Source: W0P28-013 sp051870755 (GTDB lineage Bacteria; Bacteroidota; Bacteroidia; Bacteroidales; Paludibacteraceae). From it: a DNA stretch of 64,000 bases. The DNA lies in NCBI GenBank assembly GCA_051870755.1, contig JBJECE010000018.1, forward strand, positions 75,274-139,273, written 5' to 3'. A model generated the notes under the pieces. The model was not told the DNA's origin. It did no database searches and saw nothing but the letters and a program-made list of their open reading frames with translations. A program made the position numbers and the translations under genes. Below, one piece after another: positions 51,484-61,134 of the stretch (position 1 is its first letter; each line of letters opens with the position of its first letter).

Positions 51484-53214
51484 CTATTTTTCTTCTGACA
51501 ATTTGATGTCGCGTATCATCAACTGCGTGGTGGTGTTGCCGTTGAAGTTGTTTTCTTCGATGGTATAGCAGATGTCGAGCGGGTTCAGGGCTTTCAGCGG
51601 CTCGTTGAAGTCGCTCATGCGGAAGGCGATGCCGTTCATCACATTTTCGCAACTTGCATCGACGAGTTCCAACTTCAGATGTTCCTGATCGCGCCCTACG
51701 GGACGGCTGTTGCCTTCGTAGTCGAACACGCGTCGGGTGCAAAAGACGGGTTTCATGTTGCCGGGGCCGAACGGACTGAATTGCTTGAGTATGCGGAAAA
51801 ATTTTGGCGTCAGTTCGCTGAATGTTACTTCGGCATCAATTTCTATTTGCGGCGTCAGTTGCTCGGCTTGTATGTTGTCGGCTACAAATTGCTCGAAACG
51901 TCGCACAAAAGCCTCCAGATTTTCTTCTTTCAGTGTCAGACCGGCGGCGTAGGTGTGTCCGCCGAAATTTTCGAGCAAGTCGCGGCAACTGTCGATGGCG
52001 CTGTAGAGGTCGAAGCCGGGCACCGACCGCGCCGAACCGCTGACGAAACCATTGGCTTTGGTCAGCACCACGGTGGGTTTGTAATATTCTTCGCACAGCC
52101 GCGATGCCACAATGCCTACGATGCCTTTGCTCCATTCGGCGTTGTAGATGACGATGGAGCGGCGGTGGTCGATGTCGATTTGAGTGTCAATTTGGCTTTT
52201 GGCTTCGTCGGTGGTGCGTTTGTCGATGTCGCGGCGTTCGTCGTTGTAGTCGTTGATAGCCGAACTCTTTTCGCGCACAAAAGCAGGGTCGCGCGATACG
52301 AGCAGTTCTACCACTTCGTAGCCGGAGTGCATACGCCCCGACGCATTGATGCGCGGTCCTATTTTGAATACAATATCGCTGATTGTCAGGTCTTTGCCGC
52401 TCAATTTGCAGACGTCGATAATGCCTTGCAGTCCGGCGCACGGATTGTCGTTGAGTTGTTTCAATCCATAGTAAGCCAGCACACGGTTTTCGCCCGTTAT
52501 TGGCACAATGTCCGATGCGATGCTCACGGCGACGAGGTCGAGCAGCGGTCGCAGTAGTGCAAACTCGATGCCGTTGTCGAGTGCGAAGGCTTGCATCAAT
52601 TTGAAGCCGACGCCGCATCCCGACAAATGTTTGTAAGGGTAGGTGCAGTCGTCGCGTTTGCTGTCGAGCACAGCCGTGGCGGCGGGCAATTCGTTGTCGG
52701 GAGTGTGGTGGTCGCAGATGATGAAATCGATGCCGAGCGTCTTGGCGTAGGCCACTTTGTCGATGGCTTTGATGCCGCAGTCGAGGGCAATGATCAGCGA
52801 AAACCCGTTGTCGTGCGCATAGTCGATGGCTTTGTACGAAATGCCGTAGCCTTCGTTGTAGCGGTCAGGAATGTAGAAATCGAGCGTGTTGGTGTAGTGC
52901 GACAGGAACATGTACACCAACGCCACAGCCGTCGTGCCATCTACGTCGTAGTCGCCGTAGATGAGAATTTTTTCCTTTTGCGACAAGGCGTGGTTGAGCC
53001 GTTTCACGGCCTTGTCCATGTCTTTTATCAGAAATGGGTCGTGCAGGTCGTTTAGGTCGGGACGAAAAAATTTTTTAGCCTCGTCGAACGTGTTGATACC
53101 GCGCTGCACCAATAGTTGCGACAATATGCGTCCTACGCCAAGGGCTTCGGATAGGGCGGCTTGGTCGGTCTGTTGTTCCGGTGTCAGCGAGTTGAAAATC
53201 CATTGATTTATCAT
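51484..53214 (-). CDS. recJ: Single-stranded-DNA-specific 5'-3' exonuclease RecJ
   Basis: 576 residues. DHH-family phosphoesterase used in recombination and mismatch repair. Motifs in order: YGDYDVDGTTA (about residue 86), LDCGIK, DHHTPDNELP (about 149), GPRINASGRM (about 290) and DHHA1 motif FGGHTYAAGL (about 420), then the OB domain. Divergent from frr; a TAATTTTG -7 element for the minus strand lies at 53317-53324. Confidence 0.97.
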   Translation of the reverse strand: MINQWIFNSLTPEQQTDQAALSEALGVGRILSQLLVQRGINTFDEAKKFFRPDLNDLHDPFLIKDMDKAVKRLNHALSQKEKILIYGDYDVDGTTAVALVYMFLSHYTNTLDFYIPDRYNEGYGISYKAIDYAHDNGFSLIIALDCGIKAIDKVAYAKTLGIDFIICDHHTPDNELPAATAVLDSKRDDCTYPYKHLSGCGVGFKLMQAFALDNGIEFALLRPLLDLVAVSIASDIVPITGENRVLAYYGLKQLNDNPCAGLQGIIDVCKLSGKDLTISDIVFKIGPRINASGRMHSGYEVVELLVSRDPAFVREKSSAINDYNDERRDIDKRTTDEAKSQIDTQIDIDHRRSIVIYNAEWSKGIVGIVASRLCEEYYKPTVVLTKANGFVSGSARSVPGFDLYSAIDSCRDLLENFGGHTYAAGLTLKEENLEAFVRRFEQFVADNIQAEQLTPQIEIDAEVTFSELTPKFFRILKQFSPFGPGNMKPVFCTRRVFDYEGNSRPVGRDQEHLKLELVDASCENVMNGIAFRMSDFNEPLKALNPLDICYTIEENNFNGNTTTQLMIRDIKLSEEK

Positions 53215-53316
53215 TATTTTGTGTGTTTATTAGCACTTTCGGGTGGCTCGGAATGGATATAACTGCCTGATTATATGGTAGTTTAGTCGTATTGCTTGGC
53301 ACTTCGAACCAATTTA

Positions 53317-53324
53317 CAAAATTA
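53317..53324 (-). promoter_or_regulatory. Possible -7 element of recJ
   Basis: TAATTTTG on the minus strand, 103 bases before the recJ ATG; no -33 box at the proper distance. Confidence 0.3.
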
Positions 53325-53397
53325 CAAAAATGTTTTATATATTGTGTCGTGTGCGATTTTTTACTGCAAAAAATGGTATTTTTTAGTGCAAAATGCG

Positions 53398-53405
53398 TAA
53401 CTTTG
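53398..53405 (+). promoter_or_regulatory. -7 element of the frr operon
   Basis: TAACTTTG, 46 bases before the frr ATG. No clear TTTG at 19-21 bases upstream. The 237-base divergent region 53215-53451 otherwise only shows AT-rich sequence. Confidence 0.5.
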
Positions 53406-53451
53406 CAAAAATTCCGCAATCCAAGTAATTCATTACAATTAAATCAATACT

Positions 53452-54018
53452 ATGGCAGAAGAAAAAGTAAAACAAATTTTGAGTGCCGCATCCGATGATA
53501 TGGATATGGCCGTGCAGTTTTTGGACGATGCGTTGGCACATATTCGTGCCGGCAAGGCCAATGTGCGCATTTTGGATGGCGTGCGTGTGGAGTATTATGG
53601 CAGCGTAGTGCCGCTGAACAATGTGGCTACGCTGACGACGCCCGATGCCCGCACCATTCAGATTTTGCCTTACGAGAAAGCGCTGATTCCCGTCATCGAA
53701 AAGGCCATCATGGCGTCAGAAGTGGGCATCACGCCGGCTAACAATGGCGAGAGTATTCGTTTGTGCATGCCGCCTGTAACCGAAGAGCGCCGTCGCCAGT
53801 TGGTGAAAACGGCTGGCTCGGCGGTCGAAGAGGCTAAAGTGAGCATTCGCAATGCGCGCCGCGACGCCATCGACCAACTGAAAAAAGAGTTGAAAAACGG
53901 TATGCCCGAAGATGTCGAAAAAGATGGCGAAGGCGAAGCGCAAAAACTCCACGATAAGTTCATCAAACGGGTGGACGAAATGATGGCGCTGAAAGAAAAA
54001 GAGATAATGACCGTGTAG
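53452..54018 (+). CDS. frr: Ribosome recycling factor
   Basis: 188 residues, usual length. Acts with EF-G to split post-termination ribosomes. Recognised from the three-helix bundle with HIRAGKANVRILDGVRVEYY (about 30-49), the NNVATLTTPDARTIQI beta domain and RRDAIDQLKKELKNGMPED near the end. First gene of a plus-strand run reaching 59.2 kb. Confidence 0.97.
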   Translation: MAEEKVKQILSAASDDMDMAVQFLDDALAHIRAGKANVRILDGVRVEYYGSVVPLNNVATLTTPDARTIQILPYEKALIPVIEKAIMASEVGITPANNGESIRLCMPPVTEERRRQLVKTAGSAVEEAKVSIRNARRDAIDQLKKELKNGMPEDVEKDGEGEAQKLHDKFIKRVDEMMALKEKEIMTV

Positions 54019-54060
54019 CAGCGACTGCGGTCGATACCGGACGCGTAATAGTTCGTTGGG

Positions 54061-55209
54061 TTGGCAACTTTGCGACATAGCATTTGCGTGTCGGTGTGCG
54101 TGTTGTGTGCCGTGGTGCCTATCTTGGCCGACGATGCGCAGGATTCGACACGCATAACCCGACAATCGCGTTGGGATGCCTTGTTCGATTGGAACTTTAT
54201 GGCATTGCCCACGGTGGCGTATCAACCCGAAACGGATTGGGCGTTTGGTGTGGCCGGCGTCTATTACTACAAATTCGGTGGTGCCACCAAAACCAGCGAC
54301 GTGAGTTTCGATGCTGCCTATACGTTGCGCAAGCAGTGGAATGTGAATGTGTCGTCTTTCATGTATTTCGGTGGCGATAAACGCTGGTTGCTGTATGCCA
54401 AGTTTGGTTTCAAACGTTATCCCGATTATTTTTACGGCATTGGCAACTCTACAGCCGGACGCTTGTCGGAACGGTTGAGTTATTCGTCTGACAATGTGTG
54501 TGTTACGTTTCAGCCGCAAGGCTATGTCGGCGACCGTTGGTTGGTGGGTGCGAGTGTCGATTTTCGTTGGGAACGTCCGTCGGTGGCAGCCGATTTGGAT
54601 GCGCTGGCGCAGGTTTGTTCCGTAGTCGGTCTCGATCGCCAGTTTTTTATGTTGGGACTTGGGGCGGTCGTGTCGTACGACTCGCGCGACGAACAGTTTT
54701 ATCCGCATCGCGGCCTGTTTTTCAAGGCGGTGGGCAGTTACTACGAGCCATATTTGGGCAGTTCGTATCGTATGGGTAAATTGTCGGCCGATTTGCGCCA
54801 TTTTGTACCGATATATAAAGATTTTATTTTTGCGTGGCAATTTACCACCGATTGGACTTTTGGCAAGAATAAACCGTTTCAGTATTTAGCCACAATCGGT
54901 GGTCAGGATTTGGGGCGCGGGTTGCGTTATGGCGCGTGGCGCGACGATGTGATGTTGAATTTGCAAGCTGAATTTCGCATTCCGATTTGGCGTTTCCTCA
55001 AAGCATCGGTGTTTGCCAATGTGGGCGATGTGTACAACCTGTTCGATTGGCGATGGGCGGTGCCGAAGGTCGGTTATGGTGCCGGGTTGCGCGTAGCTAT
55101 CACCAAAGCGAAGGTCAATGTGCGGTTCGATGTGGCACGCAATAGCGTGAATAATAGTTGGCGTCAGGACGGGTGGAGTTTTTACTTAACCGTAAAGGAG
55201 GCGTTTTAA
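54061..55209 (+). CDS. BamA/TamA-like outer-membrane barrel without POTRA domains
   Basis: 382 residues. A signal peptide is seen (RHSICVSVCVLCAVVPILA), and after a short linker the whole protein is an outer-membrane beta-barrel of the Omp85/surface-antigen type: alternating strands such as WAFGVAGVYYYKF, YDSRDEQFYPHRGLFF (the conserved strand) and GGQDLGRGLRYG (the VRGF/Y-like loop), ending in aromatic F (LTVKEAF). There are no POTRA repeats. A TAG at 54049 closes the frame upstream, so the start must be a TTG at 54061 or 54070; the first in-frame ATG would remove the signal peptide. Confidence 0.8.
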   Translation: MATLRHSICVSVCVLCAVVPILADDAQDSTRITRQSRWDALFDWNFMALPTVAYQPETDWAFGVAGVYYYKFGGATKTSDVSFDAAYTLRKQWNVNVSSFMYFGGDKRWLLYAKFGFKRYPDYFYGIGNSTAGRLSERLSYSSDNVCVTFQPQGYVGDRWLVGASVDFRWERPSVAADLDALAQVCSVVGLDRQFFMLGLGAVVSYDSRDEQFYPHRGLFFKAVGSYYEPYLGSSYRMGKLSADLRHFVPIYKDFIFAWQFTTDWTFGKNKPFQYLATIGGQDLGRGLRYGAWRDDVMLNLQAEFRIPIWRFLKASVFANVGDVYNLFDWRWAVPKVGYGAGLRVAITKAKVNVRFDVARNSVNNSWRQDGWSFYLTVKEAF

Positions 55210-55219
55210 GTTGTTCTGA

Positions 55220-56140
55220 ATGATGGCAAAAACAGGTTTGGTCATAAAATGTACGGGTTGCGATTATCTGGTAAAGGCAGACGATGGCTCGCATGCGTTG
55301 TGCAAAGTCAAAGGTAATTTCCGCATCAAAGGCATCAAAAGCACCAATCCGGTAACGGTGGGCGATAGGGTCGATTTCGACGAAACGGGCTATATCACTG
55401 CTTTGCACGATCGGCGCAATTACATTGTGCGCAAGCCGACCAATTTGTCGAAACAGTTGCATGTGGTGGCGGCGAATCTCGATTTGGCGCTGTTGGTCGT
55501 TACGGTCAAACATCCCGAAACCTCGACGGTTTTCATCGACCGCTTTTTGGCTACTGCCGAGGCGTATGGTGTGCCGGCCGTGTTGGTGTTCAACAAGGTC
55601 GATTTGCTGACTGCCGACGAACGTCGCTACCTCGACGCGTTGGTGCATTTGTACGAAACGATTGGCTACCGCTGCATTTGTTTGTCGGCCACGTGCGACC
55701 CCGATGTGTCGGCATTGAGCGCGCTGCTGGCCGGTAAAATTACGCTGCTTTCGGGCAATTCGGGCGTGGGCAAATCGACGCTCATCAATCGCTTGATACC
55801 GAACGGCACGGCCAAAACGGGCGACATTTCGGCGGTGCATCTCAAAGGCATGCACACCACGACGTTTTCCGAAATGTACGAGGCGGTTCCCGATACGTTC
55901 ATTATCGATACGCCCGGCATCAAAGGCTTTGGCGTGGTGAATATGGAAACGGCCGAAATCGGCCACTACTTTCCGGAGTTGTTCGCCGCGTCGCGGCAGT
56001 GTCGGTTTGCCGATTGTACGCATCGACACGAACCCGGATGCGCGGTGCTGCAGGCGGTCGAGGAGCATCGCATTGCGCCGTCGCGTTATGCAAGTTATTT
56101 GTCCATTTTGAACGATGCGGGCGAAGCAAAATATCGTTGA
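55220..56140 (+). CDS. rsgA: Ribosome small-subunit-dependent GTPase A
   Basis: 306 residues. RsgA (YjeQ) checks late 30S maturation. N-terminal OB fold, then a circularly permuted GTPase with NKVDL (G4) before GNSGVGKSTLINRL (G1) and DTPGIKGFG (G3), and the C-terminal zinc knuckle CRFADCTHRHEPGC. The next ATG starts directly after its TGA. Confidence 0.97.
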   Translation: MMAKTGLVIKCTGCDYLVKADDGSHALCKVKGNFRIKGIKSTNPVTVGDRVDFDETGYITALHDRRNYIVRKPTNLSKQLHVVAANLDLALLVVTVKHPETSTVFIDRFLATAEAYGVPAVLVFNKVDLLTADERRYLDALVHLYETIGYRCICLSATCDPDVSALSALLAGKITLLSGNSGVGKSTLINRLIPNGTAKTGDISAVHLKGMHTTTFSEMYEAVPDTFIIDTPGIKGFGVVNMETAEIGHYFPELFAASRQCRFADCTHRHEPGCAVLQAVEEHRIAPSRYASYLSILNDAGEAKYR

Positions 56141-58084
56141 ATGTGTGCGAGCATGAAACCGAAAAGAGTTCTGAAAACGTTGATTCATAGTCCGTTGGCG
56201 ATTGTCGTCGGCAACCTGTTGCTGATGATGTTGCTGTTTACGTTTTGCCGCGTCTTTTTCTTTTTAATCTATCGCGACACGTTTTCCGATATGACATTGG
56301 CGCACTTCGTCGAAATTTGCCTCGGCGGTTTGCGATTTGACTTGTCGGCGCTGTTGCTGTTCAATTCGCCGTATATTTTGTTGGCGTTGCTGCCGCTGCA
56401 TCAGCGCGAAAAACCGGCCTACCAAACGATGCTGAAAACGCTGTTTTTGACAATAAATATCCTTCTGTTGGTGGTAAATTGCGCCGATATGGCCTATTTC
56501 CCGTTTACGAATCGGCGGACGACCATTACGGTTTTCGATGAATTTTCAAATGATGGCAATTTACTGAAAATCATTGCGATAGGTCTTGTTGATTATTGGT
56601 ACGTTACACTTTTCGGTCTGGCGCTGATTGCGATTTTGGTGGTTGGCTATCGTCGGTGTGGCGTGGCGGATGCGCTGCCGAAAATATTTTATTACATCGC
56701 ACACACGATGGTGTTGTTGGTGTGCGCCTATTTCACCGTCATCGGTATTCGTGGTGGTTTCGGGGCTTACACGCGTCCGATAAACATCAGCAATGCGGCA
56801 CAATACATCAAACGACCGGTCGAGAATGCGCTGGTGTTGAATACGCCGTTCAGCCTGTTTACGACGGTCGAACGGCAGACTTACCACAGCCCTGCCTATT
56901 TTTCGGAAATGGAATTGCCGACCATCTTTTCGCCGATTCATCGGCCGCAACCGCAAGGCGATTTTCGCCCCATGAATGTGGTGATCATCATCATGGAGAG
57001 TTTCGGCAAAGAGTATGTCGGCTTCTACAATCACGATTTGGACGATGGCAACTATCGCGGTTACACGCCGTTTCTGGATTCGCTGTTGGCCGTGAGTTAC
57101 ACGTTTGAGCATAGTTTCGCCAACGGGCGTAAATCCATCGATGCCATGCCATCGGTGCTGTCGGGCATCCCGATGTTCATCGAACCATACATCACAACGC
57201 CCTATGCCACCAACGCCGTTTCGTCCATCGCTTCGGTGCTGAAGGCGAACGGCTATTATTCGGCATTTTTTCACGGCGCGCCCAATGGCTCGATGGGCTT
57301 TCAGGCCTATGCCAATGCCGCCGGCTACGACGATTATTTTGGCATGACGGAGTATGGCAACGACCAAGATTTCGATGGCGTATGGGCTATCTGGGACGAG
57401 GAATTTTTTCAATTCTTTGCCGACCGCATGGGTACGTTCAGGCAGCCGTTTGTAACGACTATTTTTTCGGCTTCGTCGCATCACCCGTTTGCGGTGCCGC
57501 AGCGTTACGCAGGCAAATTCCCCGAAGGCACGCTCCCGATTCACAAATGTATCGGCTATTCCGATTATGCCTTGCGACGATTTTTCGACCGCATGAAACA
57601 ATATCCGTGGTACGAAAATACGCTTTTTGTCTTTACGGCCGATCATACAAATGTTTCGAATTGCGCTGAATATCAAACAGATGCGGGTGTGTTTGCAGTG
57701 CCGATTGCATTCTATTGCGCCGGCGATAGCACGCTGCGCGGCATCAGCCACACGCCGGTGGCGCAAACCGATGTGATGCCGACCATTTTGGCCTATTTGA
57801 ACAACGAACAACCATTTGTGGCGTTCGGGGCAGATGCACTCGCCGACGACCAACCGCACCGCGTTTGTAATTACAATAATGGTGTGTATCAGTTACTTAC
57901 GGATAGTCTGCTGCTGCAATTCGACGGCCGGAAGACCACCGCCGTGTACAATTACATCGACGATCGCCTGTTGCAACACAATTTGAAGGGCATGGTTGAC
58001 GTTAATACAGAGGAGCGCTACTTGAAAGCGGTCATTCAACAATATATCGAACGAATGGTGGGCGATTCGCTGACGGTAAAATAA
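56141..58084 (+). CDS. LTA-synthase-like phosphoglycerol transferase (sulfatase fold)
   Basis: 647 residues; ATG at 56141 or 56153. Five N-terminal membrane helices (to about residue 210), then a periplasmic alkaline-phosphatase-superfamily domain: IIMESFGKEYVGFYN (metal ligand Glu), NGRKSIDAMPSVLSGIP with the nucleophile position, and VFTADHTN (Asp-His metal ligands). Gram-positive relatives polymerise lipoteichoic acid and E. coli MdoB/OpgB decorates glucans; in Bacteroidota the product is not established. The gene directly abuts rsgA. Confidence 0.88.
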   Translation: MCASMKPKRVLKTLIHSPLAIVVGNLLLMMLLFTFCRVFFFLIYRDTFSDMTLAHFVEICLGGLRFDLSALLLFNSPYILLALLPLHQREKPAYQTMLKTLFLTINILLLVVNCADMAYFPFTNRRTTITVFDEFSNDGNLLKIIAIGLVDYWYVTLFGLALIAILVVGYRRCGVADALPKIFYYIAHTMVLLVCAYFTVIGIRGGFGAYTRPINISNAAQYIKRPVENALVLNTPFSLFTTVERQTYHSPAYFSEMELPTIFSPIHRPQPQGDFRPMNVVIIIMESFGKEYVGFYNHDLDDGNYRGYTPFLDSLLAVSYTFEHSFANGRKSIDAMPSVLSGIPMFIEPYITTPYATNAVSSIASVLKANGYYSAFFHGAPNGSMGFQAYANAAGYDDYFGMTEYGNDQDFDGVWAIWDEEFFQFFADRMGTFRQPFVTTIFSASSHHPFAVPQRYAGKFPEGTLPIHKCIGYSDYALRRFFDRMKQYPWYENTLFVFTADHTNVSNCAEYQTDAGVFAVPIAFYCAGDSTLRGISHTPVAQTDVMPTILAYLNNEQPFVAFGADALADDQPHRVCNYNNGVYQLLTDSLLLQFDGRKTTAVYNYIDDRLLQHNLKGMVDVNTEERYLKAVIQQYIERMVGDSLTVK

Positions 58085-58096
58085 CACACTTTTTGT

Positions 58097-59233
58097 ATGC
58101 GAAATTCAATTTTCAGACTCATGTTGTGGTTGGTGGCATTTGCCATCGTGGCGGTGTCGCTGTGGTTTTCCAATCGGTTGGTGCAACGTTTGGAGATAGA
58201 GCAGCAGCGCAAAATCGAAATTTGGGCCGAAGCCATGCGGCAGTTTGTGCAGGCCGATAACAACGATGCCAATTTCGATTTTATATGGAAAATCATCGAA
58301 GAAAACGACAACATTCCCGTGTTGATTGTCGATGCCGATGGGCGATTCGTTACGGCACGCAATTTTGATCCGCCGGCCGACAACATAGACGACTATTATA
58401 ATAGGGTGTACGAACGCCTAAAAACGCGACAGGAACCTATCGAAATCAATATCGACGAGAACGAACGACAATTCATCTACTACGACGACTCCATCTTGCT
58501 GAAACAACTGCAACTCTTTCCGTATGTGCTGTTTGCCATTATCGCCGTGTTCATTGCAGTGGTCATTGTGGCGTTGGCAAGCACCAAAAAGTCGGAACAA
58601 AATCGTGTGTGGGTCGGTTTGTCGAAAGAGACGGCGCACCAACTCGGAACGCCCATCTCGTCGTTGGTGGCGTGGAACGAGATGCTGAAAGCCAAATATC
58701 CCGACGATAAAATGGTGAACGAAATGGGCAGCGATGTGGAGCGGCTGAAAACCATCGCCGAACGTTTCTCGAAAATCGGCTCGCGACCCGAGTTTACGCA
58801 GGCGTGTGTCAATGACGTTGTACATGCGTCGGTGGAATATATGCGCCGACGGGCTTCGCAGCAAGTGCATTTCGCGGTGGACGACCGCTGCCAAACACAC
58901 GCGCTGCTGTGTGTGCCGTTGTTCGAATGGGTCATCGAAAATCTCTTCAAAAATGCCATCGATGCCATGGACGGACAAGGCGACATCGCCGTGGTGATAG
59001 ACCGCAACGAAAAAGGACAAACACTAATCGATGTGAGCGACACCGGCAAAGGCATCGAAAAACGCCGCTTTCGTGCCGTCTTCCGACCGGGCTACACCAC
59101 CAAACAACGCGGCTGGGGGTTGGGTTTGTCGTTGGCCAAACGCATTGTCGAAGAGTACCATCGCGGGCGCATCTTTGTCAAACAGTCCGAACTGGGCAAA
59201 GGCACCACATTTCGCATCATTCTGAAAAAGTAA
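58097..59233 (+). CDS. Sensor histidine kinase, orphan
   Basis: 378 residues. Membrane helix at about 8-25, a roughly 130-residue sensor part, a second helix around 140-163, then HisKA with KETAHQLGTPISSL (H-box), N-box ENLFKNAIDAMD, DVSDTGKGI (G1) and GWGLGLSLAKRIVEEY (G2). No response regulator is adjacent, so its partner is elsewhere. It lies 12 bases after the LTA-synthase-like gene and shares its transcription direction. Confidence 0.93.
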   Translation: MRNSIFRLMLWLVAFAIVAVSLWFSNRLVQRLEIEQQRKIEIWAEAMRQFVQADNNDANFDFIWKIIEENDNIPVLIVDADGRFVTARNFDPPADNIDDYYNRVYERLKTRQEPIEINIDENERQFIYYDDSILLKQLQLFPYVLFAIIAVFIAVVIVALASTKKSEQNRVWVGLSKETAHQLGTPISSLVAWNEMLKAKYPDDKMVNEMGSDVERLKTIAERFSKIGSRPEFTQACVNDVVHASVEYMRRRASQQVHFAVDDRCQTHALLCVPLFEWVIENLFKNAIDAMDGQGDIAVVIDRNEKGQTLIDVSDTGKGIEKRRFRAVFRPGYTTKQRGWGLGLSLAKRIVEEYHRGRIFVKQSELGKGTTFRIILKK

Positions 59234-59261
59234 TTGACTGATTATTAACAAATTGAAATAA

Positions 59262-59291
59262 AAATAAGCGCGACTTCGGCCGCGCTTATTT
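59262..59291. terminator. Bidirectional terminator between the histidine kinase gene and sppA
   Basis: AAATAAGCGCG (59262-59272) pairs perfectly with CGCGCTTATTT (59281-59291) around an 8-base loop; A and T flanks serve both convergent genes. Confidence 0.85.
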
Positions 59292-59315
59292 GATTGTGCA
59301 CATCGGGTGCGTGTG

Positions 59316-61055
59316 CTACTCGCAAACGATAGTAAACGGCATGATGGCTTGCCGACCGCGTAGCGCCATGGCTTTCTGCAACGCCTCGGCGTGAACGGCA
59401 TACGCACCGAGTGTGTGCTGCAAAGCGCGCGTGGTGCGCATCTGCGACAACTCGTCCAACAAGTCGTTGAACAAATCGCGCTTGGCCGGATACTCTTTGA
59501 GATTGTATGCTGTCAGACCGGCCTTGTCAGCCGCAAGGTCGATGGCGGTATTCAAGCCGCCGAGCACATCGACCAAACCGAGTGCTTTGGCCTGACTGCC
59601 TGTCCAAACACGGCCTTCGGCAATTTTTTTGATGGCGTCTGTCGTGGTGTGGCGACCGTCGGCACAACGCTGCACGAATAGTTCGTAACCTCTTTCGATG
59701 TGTTGCTGAAACAGCGCACGTTCGGCGGCCGTTACCGGACGTGTCGGCATACCGAAATCGGCAAAATCGTTTGTCTTGACGCCATCAACGGCCACGCCGA
59801 TTTTGTCCGTCAGTTTTTCGACATTGGGCAGCATGCCGAATATGCCGATGGAGCCGGTGATGGTTGTCGGTTGCGCCACAATGGTGTCGGCAGCACATGC
59901 CATGTAGTAGCCGCCCGAGGCCGCATAGTCGCCCATCGACACGATAATCGGTTTGCGCGCTTTGACAAGTTGTGTGGCGTGCCACATCTGTTCCGAACCG
60001 TAGGCGCTGCCGCCCGGCGAATTGACACGCAGCACCACTGCTTTCACGGCATTGTCGTCGGCCAAATCGACCAGCGTTTGCGCTATCTCTTCCGAATCCA
60101 TGGCGTCGGTGCCGCTGCCGTCTATTTGTCCCACAGCATAGACCACGGCAATTTTGTCGGCGGAGTAGGGCGTGTTGTCAGGCAGATTTTTCATCGCTTT
60201 CAAATCGACGGTGTGATAGTCGTCGCCGGCAAACTGCCGAATAATGGCTTTCATGTCCGAACGGTAAGCCAACGTGTCGGCCAAGCGACGTTGCACAGCC
60301 ACCGACGGGTCCGCAAAAAACGCCCCTTCGTTGGCAAAACTATCGAATTGCGCTTTGTCCAAACGGCGCCCGGCAGCCATATCGTCGAGCAATGTCTGCC
60401 AAATGGAATTTGATAACTCGGTCATTTGCAGTCGGTTAGCGTTGCTCATCTGCATACCGATGTAAGGCTCTACGGCCGATTTGAAGGTGCCGACTTTGAA
60501 TACCTGCATCTCGATGCCGAGGTGGTCGAGGGCATCTTTGCAAAACAGCGTGCTCATCGACAAGCCTGTCAGGCCGAGCATACCTTGCGGATTCAGCACC
60601 ACTTTGTCGGCTATGGTGGCAAGCGCATACGTGCCGTTGCCGAAATTGTCGGCGTAGGCCACTATGAATTTGTCGCTCTCTTTGAACGTTTGCAGGGCTT
60701 GGCGTATCTCGCTGATAGAGGCCGGCGAAGCCACTAATGCGCCCACATTCAGATAGATACCGGTGATGTTGTCGTCGGTGGCGGCACGGTCGATGGCGGC
60801 CAATAACGCATCGAGCCCGAGCTGCAACTGTGAATCGTCGATCATCGACATCATGGAGGTAACATCGTCTTGTTCGCGCTCCACAACCACGCCGTTCAAC
60901 TCCAACTCAAGCACCGAATTGGCCTGCAACGTGGTGGGCGACGAACCCAAAGCCAACAGTGCGCCCAGCGAACCCAGCAGCAACATGCCCGAGAGTAACC
61001 CGAACAACAAGAGGCCAAACACGGTGGCCAACGTCATTTTCAGAAAATCTTTCAT
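59316..61055 (-). CDS. sppA: Signal peptide peptidase SppA, 67K type
   Basis: 579 residues. Membrane-anchored serine protease that degrades cleaved signal peptides. N-terminal membrane helix (TVFGLLLFGLLSGMLLLGSLG region), two tandem ClpP-like halves, the catalytic Lys in VGTFKSAVEPY (about residue 197) and the nucleophile Ser in YAASGGYYMACAAD (about 370). Divergent from gcvH with only 79 bases between starts; the two promoters overlap. Confidence 0.95.
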   Translation of the reverse strand: MKDFLKMTLATVFGLLLFGLLSGMLLLGSLGALLALGSSPTTLQANSVLELELNGVVVEREQDDVTSMMSMIDDSQLQLGLDALLAAIDRAATDDNITGIYLNVGALVASPASISEIRQALQTFKESDKFIVAYADNFGNGTYALATIADKVVLNPQGMLGLTGLSMSTLFCKDALDHLGIEMQVFKVGTFKSAVEPYIGMQMSNANRLQMTELSNSIWQTLLDDMAAGRRLDKAQFDSFANEGAFFADPSVAVQRRLADTLAYRSDMKAIIRQFAGDDYHTVDLKAMKNLPDNTPYSADKIAVVYAVGQIDGSGTDAMDSEEIAQTLVDLADDNAVKAVVLRVNSPGGSAYGSEQMWHATQLVKARKPIIVSMGDYAASGGYYMACAADTIVAQPTTITGSIGIFGMLPNVEKLTDKIGVAVDGVKTNDFADFGMPTRPVTAAERALFQQHIERGYELFVQRCADGRHTTTDAIKKIAEGRVWTGSQAKALGLVDVLGGLNTAIDLAADKAGLTAYNLKEYPAKRDLFNDLLDELSQMRTTRALQHTLGAYAVHAEALQKAMALRGRQAIMPFTIVCE

Positions 61056-61079
61056 ACTCTTTTTATTTTATCGGTTTTG

Positions 61080-61111
61080 TTTGCAAAGATAATAAAAAAA
61101 TCGTACATTTG
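61080..61111 (+). promoter_or_regulatory. Promoter of gcvH-folK
   Basis: TTTG at 61080-61083, 20-base spacer, TACATTTG at 61104-61111, 23 bases before the gcvH ATG. Confidence 0.8.
61084..61091 (-). promoter_or_regulatory. Probable -7 element of sppA
   Basis: TATCTTTG on the minus strand, inside the spacer of the gcvH promoter and 28 bases before the sppA ATG. Polymerase binding to one promoter would block the other. Confidence 0.5.
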
Positions 61112-61134
61112 CACACTAAATCAAAAATGACGTT

